Positions 17,442 through 25,900 of a stretch of 35,913 nt of DNA are shown piece by piece; positions within the stretch are counted from its first letter, which is position 1; each line of letters opens with the position of its first letter. Below the pieces are notes generated by a model. It worked only from the letters and a program-made list of their open reading frames with translations, ran no database searches and had not been told where the DNA came from. The DNA is from a virus, in the IMG/VR virus record IMGVR_UViG_3300042398_000093, positions 1 to 35,913 of that record; one strand, 5' to 3'. A program made the position numbers and the translations under genes.

Positions 17442-18455
17442 TTATTTCTCGGCAGGGCGAAGCTCGACGTTCTCGGTCCACGCGGCGCGGGCTTCGTCGC
17501 CGATTAAACCCATGAACGGGCAGGGCGTACCGGCCATTTCCATCGCGCCGAATACGCGGGGGTCTTGGCACAGGAGGCTCACGGCGGCGACGCGCATGCC
17601 CATGTCGTACAGGGTCTTCGACAGCTTCATCCGCTCGCAGTTCTGATCGCGAACGGTGCGGCCTGCCGACAGGCCGATTATCTGCGTCTGCACTGCGCCA
17701 GACTGGCCGGTGGTGCAGAGGTCTTGGCTGTAGGACATCATGGACGGCGCGATGGCGCTGGGCGGTGGCGACTTGATGTTCTGGTCGATAACCTGACGAT
17801 TGACGCTCTCGCTGTAGCTCTTGCTGTCGGACACGTTGACGTTGTTGTTCTGGTTGACGTTGCGGTTATCGCTGCTTGTCGTCTGGTTGATCGTGCTGGT
17901 GTCGTTGTTCGTGTTGTTGGTGTTTACGGTGCTGTTGACCGTCTGGTTGACGGTGCTGTTGCTGACATCCGTATTGAAATTGCGGTTTGTCGCCTCGGAT
18001 GTGCTGGCGTTGGTGTTCTGGTTGATGTTCGTCATCGTGCCAGAATTGATGTTCGTGTTCTGGTTGATGTTCGTCATCGTCCCAGTGTTTTGGTTTATGT
18101 TGGTGTTGGTCGACGAACTGACGTTGTTATTGTTGTTCGTGTTCAGCGACGTGCTCGTGCTGGCATTCACGTTGTTGTTCGTGTTGACCGACGTGCTGGT
18201 GCTATCGTTGGTGTTGAAGTTTGTGTTGGTGTTCACCGACGTGCTGGCAGACGTGCTGTTGTTGTTATTCGTGTTCGTTGACGTGCTGGTGGAATTGTTG
18301 TTGTTCGTGTTGGTGGACGTGTTGGTGTTGTCCGACGTGCTGGTTGTCGTCGTGGTGTAGACATACTCCGTCGGAGCAACCGACACAGGCGCGGTCTGTG
18401 CGAGCACCATGCTACACCAGCCAAGAGAGACAAGAACCCAATACCTTTTAATCAT
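17442..18455 (-). CDS. Secreted Asn/Ser/Thr-rich repeat protein with Cys-containing C-terminal domain, 337 aa
   Basis: The start is probably ATG 18455 (MIKRYWVLVSLGWCSMVLAQ), with TGATG overlap. A GTG three bases earlier also works. The N-terminus is a Sec signal peptide cut after VLA. Residues about 30-220 are almost only Asn, Ser and Thr in short repeated units (STNTNNNNSTS, MTNINQNTN, VNTNNNVNAS) with occasional Val, Phe and Ile at spaced positions, so it could form a beta-solenoid or an extended polar stalk. The C-terminal 100 residues form a compact domain with four Cys (DLCTTGQ, QNCERMKLSK, SLLCQDPRV, GTPCPFMG), probably disulphide-bonded in the periplasm. Function is unknown. It sits between a membrane coiled-coil gene and another exported protein. 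Confidence 0.65.
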   Translation of the reverse strand: MIKRYWVLVSLGWCSMVLAQTAPVSVAPTEYVYTTTTTSTSDNTNTSTNTNNNNSTSTSTNTNNNNSTSASTSVNTNTNFNTNDSTSTSVNTNNNVNASTSTSLNTNNNNNVSSSTNTNINQNTGTMTNINQNTNINSGTMTNINQNTNASTSEATNRNFNTDVSNSTVNQTVNSTVNTNNTNNDTSTINQTTSSDNRNVNQNNNVNVSDSKSYSESVNRQVIDQNIKSPPPSAIAPSMMSYSQDLCTTGQSGAVQTQIIGLSAGRTVRDQNCERMKLSKTLYDMGMRVAAVSLLCQDPRVFGAMEMAGTPCPFMGLIGDEARAAWTENVELRPAEK

Positions 18456-18682
18456 CACCGATCCGCCTTGTTATCCAATTTATCCTCAATCCGACGAAGG
18501 TGGATCATCACCTCCTTGAACCTCTCGTCAATGGTGTTGAACTTCTCATCGCCAAAGCCGAGACGCGCCTCGAGCAGCGTCAGCTTATTGGTGAGGTTCA
18601 CCCAAACAGTTATCAACGCCCCCACGAAAGTGAGGGCGGTGATAACAAAACCAAGGACGGTGAAGAGGGTTGCGGTGTCCAC
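18455..18682 (-). CDS. Small membrane coiled-coil protein, 75 aa
   Basis: It starts with GTG at 18682, overlapping the previous TAG by one base (TAGTG). Residues about 4-28 are a membrane helix (TLFTVLGFVITALTFVGALI). Residues about 33-72 are an amphipathic helix likely to form a coiled coil (LTLLEARLGFGDEKF, KEVMIHLRRIEDKLDNKADR). The layout resembles small XhlA-like phage lysis accessory proteins, but with the hydrophobic part at the N-terminus. Its stop overlaps the start of the exported repeat protein. Confidence 0.6.
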   Translation of the reverse strand: MDTATLFTVLGFVITALTFVGALITVWVNLTNKLTLLEARLGFGDEKFNTIDERFKEVMIHLRRIEDKLDNKADR

Positions 18683-19044
18683 TATTTCAGGTTCCGCAGC
18701 TTATATACGGCGGTCAGGTACACTTCCGTGACGCCATCGACCAAGTTGGCCACTGCGCGGTTGCCCTCGCAGATGTCCTCGTGGTTCTCTTCGATCCAGT
18801 CCGCATCAGCCTCTAGGAGCTTCAGCACGTCACGCTCAGTCACCTTCGGGGCTGGTATGTTCCCGATGAGGCTGAACGCGCCTTGGTAGGCTTCTACGAG
18901 ACGGTCGATTGCGTCGATGACGTCGTCGTAGAAGCGGCCCAATGTCTTGTGCTTTGCGAAACTACCATCACCCTTGGCGCGCCAGTGCTCAAAGTGCGCC
19001 ACGTTGCGTGCGTAGAACACGCGGCTGATGAGTTCCTCGATCAT
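18682..19044 (-). CDS. Mini-ferritin (Dps)-like protein with complete ferroxidase-type residue spacing, 120 aa
   Basis: An all-helical protein beginning MIEELISRVFYARNVAHFEHW. His20-Trp21, His32, Asp47 and Glu51 stand at +12, +15 and +4 intervals. These are the spacings of His51, His63, Asp78 and Glu82 of the E. coli Dps iron site, and HW followed by a short Gly-containing loop also matches. At 120 residues it is shorter than Dps (about 167) and lacks Dps's long N-terminal tail. Related small proteins of unknown function (DUF5856-like) occur in large phages; I am unsure it belongs there. If active, it would oxidise and store iron or protect DNA in the cytoplasm. TAACATG links it to the preceding gene. 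Confidence 0.6.
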   Translation of the reverse strand: MIEELISRVFYARNVAHFEHWRAKGDGSFAKHKTLGRFYDDVIDAIDRLVEAYQGAFSLIGNIPAPKVTERDVLKLLEADADWIEENHEDICEGNRAVANLVDGVTEVYLTAVYKLRNLK

Positions 19045-19045
19045 G

Positions 19046-19249
19046 TTACGCGCCGGTTGGGGCGAGCTGGGCGTTTGCTTGGCCCATGATCTTGCGCAGC
19101 AGCGGGTCAGATACCTTGTGCGGCAGCTCCTGCAATGCGGCGAGGACGAGGTTCACGTCGTTGACCAATAGGTCCAACTGTACGGTTGGCTCCTGTGGTG
19201 CGGCCTGAGCCTGATTGTCTACGTCGAGGTGGTCTAGTTCTTTATTCAT
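19046..19249 (-). CDS. Small hypothetical protein, 67 aa
   Basis: Not recognised. The sequence MNKELDHLDVDNQAQAAPQE is followed by a helical, Leu-rich part (LDLLVNDVNLVLAALQELPH) and an amphipathic end (DPLLRKIMGQANAQLAP). It has no membrane segment or Cys. The start overlaps the preceding stop (ATGA), which supports it as real. Two similar Leu-rich amphipathic helices suggest a small oligomer or a partner-binding protein. Confidence 0.55.
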   Translation of the reverse strand: MNKELDHLDVDNQAQAAPQEPTVQLDLLVNDVNLVLAALQELPHKVSDPLLRKIMGQANAQLAPTGA

Positions 19250-19638
19250 GCTGTCTCTCCTTCAGTGGTGGGTGGTGTTGGTGTCGGGGTTGGTTCATCC
19301 CACGGGAAATCGCCATTAGGGACGTCCACTACTGGGTCTTTGATTAGCGCAATCTGCTTGTTGATTTGCGCATCGACGTGCTCCTTGTAAGAACCGACAA
19401 CAACGGCTTCTATCCAACCAAGGACATCGGCTTCTGTCAAGTCTTCATAGGGAATGAACGTAGCCGGGTCTACGGTCGTGAGCGAGAACGGCGTAGCGCC
19501 GTTGAACGTGCCGCTGTCGCCGTCTTCGTCCGTGCCGGTGCAGGTCCATGTGGTCTGCACGACGACGTTGTCGATGTCGAGAGCGACATCCGTGGTCTTC
19601 TTCAGGGACGTTACCGCCCAAGTGTACGTAAGTGCCAT
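19246..19638 (-). CDS. Small conserved phage protein next to the tail fibre (DUF7936-like), 130 aa
   Basis: It starts MALTYTWAVTSLKKTTDVAL, with TTWTCTGTDEDGDSGTFNGA and then FIPYEDLTEADVLGWIEA. This kind of protein is common beside fibre genes of aquatic phages and I recall it as DUF7936, though I cannot check. The N-terminal 60 residues are beta-rich. Residues about 65-100 are helical. The tail is Pro/Thr-rich (PTPTPTPPTTEGE). No catalytic motif is visible. The position immediately after the 2,228-aa fibre suggests an accessory structural or assembly role, which is inference. Confidence 0.6.
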   Translation of the reverse strand: MALTYTWAVTSLKKTTDVALDIDNVVVQTTWTCTGTDEDGDSGTFNGATPFSLTTVDPATFIPYEDLTEADVLGWIEAVVVGSYKEHVDAQINKQIALIKDPVVDVPNGDFPWDEPTPTPTPPTTEGETA

Positions 19639-19640
19639 AT

Positions 19641-19913
19641 TTACTTTCCTTCCAATTCGGCCACGCGGGCTTCGAGTTCCTTGATTGCTTCTATTAATAC
19701 ACCAACAAGGTTACCATAGGCAACAGAGAGCGTGTCGTCGGCACCCGTGCCTTGATGAACCACTTCAGGTATAACTTCCAACATCTCCTGCGCGATGACA
19801 CCGACGTTACGTTTCTCAGTGTCGATGCGGGTATACCGCACGCCGCGCATCTTACCGACGAGACCAAGCGCGTCACCAATGGTCTCAACGTCTTTCTTGA
19901 GGCGAGCATCTGA
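19641..19913 (-). other. Peptidase_S74 self-cleaving chaperone domain of the 2228-aa fibre
   Basis: Residues 2139-2228. The Ser codon of SDARLK lies at 19911-19913, with the Lys five residues later. The preceding strand (VVATANVTAY) fits the end of the fibre proper. This is the compact form of the domain (90 residues), without the insertion seen in the other fibre's S74 domain. Confidence 0.85.
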
Positions 19914-22900
19914 ATAGGCCGTGACGTTTGCTGTAGCTACAACATTTCCAGAGCTATCAATCGTCATGGTGATGGAGCTAGAGGTGTTGCGGAAGTAGTG
20001 GATGCCCGCGTTGTAGTAGTTGTTGGGGTCGGAAGTCCCGCCAAGCCACAATTTTACAACCCCGTTAACGTCGCAAAACTGCGTCCATACGCCGCTATCC
20101 AAAATAATGGCACTGTTGCCAGATGAATGTTGAATGCCAGCAGCGCGGACAGTGCTAAGGACCGAAGTGCTGTTTGGGTCAACGAAGAATGCAGTGTTGT
20201 TATAATCGTAAAAGATAGGCGCACGCATATCGCCGATGGCGCGCATACTTGGGTCAAGCGATGCTTGAAACACGCCGTTCTGGATGAGCATTAAACCGTG
20301 TGTAGACAGGTTTGCAGCGGGACCGCCAGCACTGGGGTACGAAAACCATAGGCCGTAGGCGCTGGCTAAACTAGTTCCATCTGCGTTGCCTTTGTACGCA
20401 TCACCTAAAGCCCAAACAAGCTGGTATCGCGTTGATGAGTAGGTACCGACGATACCAAGACCGTAATTACCGAAAGTATGGAAGCCTTGTTGGCTGGAGG
20501 TGTTCCAGTTAGAAGTGCTGGCCCCGTCGAAGTAATAACCCGTGTTGTTGCTGTCGTAGAAGATAGGTGCGCGCAGTGAGCCACCACCTTGCGCGTAATC
20601 CCCCGCGATTGTCAGAGACAGCGTGTTGCCACTCCAAAAGGTATATGTGCCAGCAGAACTACCGCTCGACTGGAACTGCACGTTGGTGGCGCTGACACTA
20701 GGCGTGGGCGCGCCGTCATAACCGGTCCTAATCCAGAGGCTTTGGGTGCCAGTGGTGCTGAGTAATTGAATACCTGCTGCGCCATTTTGGTTAACCCTAA
20801 AATCACCAAGAACATTTGAGCCAGCGTTAGGGTCGATATAATAGGCGGTGTTGTTGCTGTCGTAAAACAAGGGCGAACGCATATCGACCGGAGCAGTCAC
20901 GTATCCACTTGTGTGCATCAACAGCCAAGAACTGGTGCGGACGCCGTTAAAACCAGACGAACATCCACCAATCCAGAACGTGTTTCCGGTGTCGATGCCC
21001 ATGCCCATCGCGTGTTGACCAGCGCGGGTGAAACCAAGGTATGAATAGTTTGCATCAGTGCGGCGAGTGATACCCAAAAGGCCGTAAGGGTCTGGCGATA
21101 CTGCCGCTTCGTCGTATACGTTCAATCCTATACCGACATTTATCTGCTTAGTGATACTGGTGCCAGCGGGGTCGATATAATAGCCAGTGTTATCTAAGTC
21201 GTAGAAAAGCGGCGAACGGACACTATTCCCAGCATACAAAATCTGCTCGACGCGTACATTAAGGTCGCCTTCGCCTACTGAGAACAGCGTATTACCAGTG
21301 GTAATTTCCTTAAAACGGAAGCCTCCATAGCCATTGTGAGCATAAAAACGCTGGCCTGTATACCACTTAAAATCCAACTTACTGTAGTTGCCGCCAAAAT
21401 TTTCCATATTGGTGGTGATGTGGTAGTTTGTCGAGGCGTCGCCGCCCGTGGAGCCAAAATATAGCTTTCCAGTGGCAGCAGCGTTGTAAGCCAACGTGCT
21501 TCCGCTATCACCAACAAGAAGCGAACTTAAAGAAGAAGTGCCAGCAAAGTCACCGTAGTACGCGGTGTTGTTGCTGTCGTAGAAGATAGTCGCACGGACG
21601 TCGTTGGCTACGACGAAGTTTCCAGTGTTTATCCGCAACGCTATTGTCGCAGAGCCGTTGGTTATGTCGGCGCTGTTGCCGTTAACCCAAAACACCATGC
21701 CGCTCTGAGCTTCGGTGTAATCAACGCCGATAGCGGAGTATTTGACGCTTCCTGAGTTCATCACAATGACAGGGAATTGGGATGCAAGGTATAGCGCCCT
21801 GTTCCAACCGCCAGACATTGTAGTCCCGCCGTTAATCTGGACTTGCCCTACTAGATTTGAACCAGATGCGGGATCGACATAATACGTAGTGTTGTTGCTG
21901 TCGTAGTATATCGGCGAGCGGATATCGGTATTTATGGTGACGTTGCCATAGTTAACCGCCATCTGCTGTTGCCAGCTACTGCCGTTGTTCGCCCAGTGAG
22001 CAAGACCGCCGCCAGAAATGGCATCGATAGCGCCGATGGCAGTGCCGCCGTTGGTCCACCAGACAGACGGCACGGTGCCATTGCCGTCGAAGGCCACGAC
22101 ACGATTTGTGCCGCGACCAGTAAGGACGTTGCTAAAGGTTGTTCCTGCGGGTGTGAGGTTGCCGTTACCCGCGTTTAGCGCACCTTCAATCAGCAGCCCG
22201 TTGGTCGCTACCGCTGTCGCGGCAAGATTGCTTCCGATGGTTGTCCCGCCGTTGATGTGGAGTTTTTTGTTAGCGACGTTCGACCCACCGCCGCCAATGC
22301 AGAATGTGGAGTTTGCGCCGTTGTACCAAATAAAGTCGCTACCCGCGACATCCGCCCAAGAAATGCCCGCCCACGAAGTGCCGTTACCGTTCAGGTATAG
22401 CTGCACGTCATTGCTGTTCTGGATAGTCAGAGTGCCAGTAAGCGTCCCGCCAGTGAGCGGAAGGTAACTGGCTGGGTTAAAGTTGCCCGCGTTCCAAATA
22501 GAGTAGTAGCTACCGCCGACCTGTAGGTACGCGTCATTGACGCTGCCGACGCCGAGGATTGTTTGCCCTGAACCACCACCACGGATGAACTTGGTGCTGT
22601 CTCCGAGGTTAATCTGGTTGAAGTTAGAAGTGCCCGCTGGGTCTGCATAATACGCAGTGTTATCGGTGTCGTAGAAAATTGCCGAGCGTATCGAGGTAGT
22701 ATTATATACGTACCCGTCCAACATGCTAAACGGGAAGTTATAGCCGTTGTTCGCGCTGTTCGGTGTGATGAAACCCACCCCGTTGCGGAACATGACCTCA
22801 TTGCCTAAGCCGGAGAACGAGCCGCTTGGGTTCGCTATAGGATCGACGTTGATGCACGGTGTGTTGTTGCCACTTGTCGAGCCAACTATAAGGGCGCTGT

Positions 22901-25900
22901 AGCCTGTTGAGTATCCAAAGTTACTGGCGCGCACCGCGTTCATCGAGATATTCGAGGGGCTGGTGACGTTTATCTGGCTCTTAACGTCCAACACTGCGCT
23001 TGCTGAAGCCGTGCCGATGGATACGTTGCCGCTGTCACGGCACATAATGACGTTGCCGCCAGTGAAGTCCGCGCCGCCCTCTACGTTCAGCTTACCGTAA
23101 CCAGAAGTGCCGGTACGGTTTATCAGTAAGACGCCGCTGCTGTCGAGGACCATGCGGTCCCCTCCGGTGCTTGAATACCAACGAAGTGAGTTATCGGCAG
23201 CGTTGAAATAGTTTGAATAAGACCACCCACTGCCGCTCAGGGCGACACCAACATTGCCACTGGATACGCGAAAGTTTCCGCTACCCTGAACCGTCAGCCT
23301 GTCGCTGACTGAAGTCGTTCCCACCCCGACATTCGTGCCGTTGTCGTAGATAACCGACGCAGAGACAGCCGACGTGCCGTTACCCTTGAGGACGTAGCCC
23401 GACGACAAGGTCGTTGCGCCTGTGCCGCCGTTGGCGACGTTCAGCGTGCCCGCAAGCGTGATCGTCCCGCTGCTGGTGACCGGACCGCCGGACGTGGTCA
23501 GGCCGGTGGTGCCACCGCTAACGTCGATGCTCGTTACGGTGCCTGCGCCACTCGGGGGCGAGGAGATAGTGAAGTTCGGGTACGTGCCTGTCACGGTCGT
23601 AGCGCCAGACCCTGTCAGCGACACAACCTGATCTGGGGCCGTGTTGGTGACGGTGATGGAGCCGGATGCCGTGATCGGGCCGCCAGAGACGCTGACGCCG
23701 GTGCCCGCCGTCAGGTTGACGCTGGTGACGGTGCCTGTGTTCGACGTGAAGCCAGACGGGTTGCTCGCGGGGTACGCTCCGAGGTTCGTCAGAGCCGTTG
23801 CCGCGCTCGTCGCGCCTGTACCGCCATTGGCGATGGCGAGTGCGCCAGACGTGATCTGCGATGCAGCAATAGCGATTGCAGACGACGACGCGGACGTGAG
23901 CTGGCCTTGCGCGTTGACTGCGATGACAGGCACGGACGACGCGCTGCCGTAAGTCGATGCGGCTACGCCTGTGTCCGTGATGCTGAAGGTCGTGCCCGTC
24001 AGCGTCAGGCCGGTGCCCGCCGAGTACAGAACCGGCGCGGCGAACTGCGAGAAGACAATCGCCGTCGTGCCGACGGTGATCGGCAGTGGCGTCTGCTGCA
24101 CCCACGACGTGTTGGCCTGCGTCGATCCCGCAGTGACAAGGAAGAAGTCGCCCGCGTCGATCTGGTCAACGCCTGAGCCTGAGCTGTCGAAGTCCGTTGC
24201 GCGGGTCAGGATATACGGTGCAGCGCCGCTGCCGGTCTGCGTTACGGTGTAGACGCCGTTGTTCGCCTGCGCCGCCTCGTTCTTGACCAAAATGCGGTTG
24301 CCCACCACCGCAGCTACGCCATCGACCGAAAGCGCGCCGTTGGCGTTGGCCGTGAGCGTCGCGCCGACGCCGCTGGTGCCGTTGTTGTACGTGTTCGCAG
24401 GCAGAGCCGCAGCCGTCGCCAAGCGCACGGACTGGTGGAAGTTGATGCCCGACGCGATGCTGTCGGCATACGCCTTGTTGACGATGTCGGTGCCGTTGAC
24501 TGGCGACGTGCTGATCGTGCCTGTGGTGAGCGCAATCGACGTGATGTCGGTGTTGGCACCAGAGGCCGCCGCGCCGAGGTTCGTGCGCGCCGTGCCCGCA
24601 ACGCTCGCGCCGGTGCCACCATTGGCCACAGCAACGATACCGGTGACATTTGAGGCCGTTCCGGTCGTATTCTGGTTGAGCGTCGGTATGTCCGCCGCAA
24701 CGATAGCGCGGAACGTCGGCACGCCAGCCGAGCCATTCGGTGCCGCGAGGACCGTGTTGGCCGTCTGCGACGCGAAGTTGGACGGAAGGACGGCAAGCGT
24801 CCCGCCGAGTGTCAGCGAGCCTGCGGACGTCACTGTGCCGCTCAAGCTCAGGCCGCTGACGGTGCCGGTGCCTGAGACTGACGTCACCGTACCTACGTTC
24901 GACGTGTATCCGGCAGGGTTGCTCGCAGGATACGCACCAAGGTTCGTTAGCGCAGCGGCTGCGTCGGTCGCGCCAGTACCGCCATTGGCCACAGCGAGTG
25001 TGCCGTTGAGGGTCAGTGTGCCTGCCGACGTGACTGGGCCGCCGGTAAACGACATGCCCGTCGTACCGCCGCTGGCGTTGACGCTGGTCACGGTGCCTGA
25101 CGTGCTGTCGTTCGATGTGATTGTGAAGCTAGGGTACGTGCCGGTTACGGTTGTCGTGCCTGCGCCTGTCAGCGACACAACCTGATCGGGCGCGGTGTTG
25201 GTGACAGTGAACGACGGATACGTGCCTGAGACCGAGATCGCAGTGCCTGCCGTCAGGCTGACGGTCTGATCGGGAGCGGCGTTGACGAGAGAGCCACCAG
25301 AGAGCGTCAGGCCCGTACCGACACTGATTTCCTGCGCCGCGCCGACCGATGCCGTAGTGCGGCCCAGAAGCCGCGCAGAGGCCATCGTGAGGCCGCTGGT
25401 GGTGTAAGGGCCCGGCTCAACGTAATCGATGCCTGCGGTGGCCGCAGACATGCCAGTTCCGTCGCCCTTGAGCATGCCGGTGACGGTCGTCGAGAGCGTG
25501 ATATCGGGAACCGTGGCGGGGTTTGCGACAAAGCCCGCGAAGCCATTAGCGGTGCTCACGGAAACCGAGGTCACCGTGCCAGTCCCGAGGATCGTCTGCC
25601 ACTGGGGCTCGTCCGTGCCAGCGGACACGAGGACTTGGCCCACAATGCCGGGGTTGGTTAGCGCAAACTTTGAGCCCGTCGAGTATACGACGGCACCGGC
25701 AACGGGAGAGAGGGCGTCGCCAGTGCCGCCGCGACCCAAGGGGAGCGCGCCTTGGGTTTGGCTTGTGTCGGACAGGTTCACCGCTGGGTGGACGTGGTCC
25801 CCGCGCGATACGGTGATGGCCGTGCCCGCCGACGCAGTGCCGAGTGCAGATGGCGTTGCCGCAGAGAAATTGGCCGCAAGTGTGACGTTACTGGTAAGAG

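Noticed and set aside
17431-17460. Programmed frameshift joining the Asn-rich protein to the nidogen-like protein
   Set aside because: A +1 shift would be needed and no slippery site is evident. The downstream product starts with its own signal peptide, so separate initiation is likelier.
17821-18360. GTT/GTG-rich repeat tract that could look like a microsatellite or CRISPR-like array
   Set aside because: It is the opposite strand of in-frame Asn/Ser/Thr codons. Units are irregular, short and without unique spacers.
20172-22692. Regularly spaced DNA repeats as a CRISPR array
   Set aside because: Spacing is 305-770 bases and the repeats are coding, in frame and variable, so they are protein repeats.
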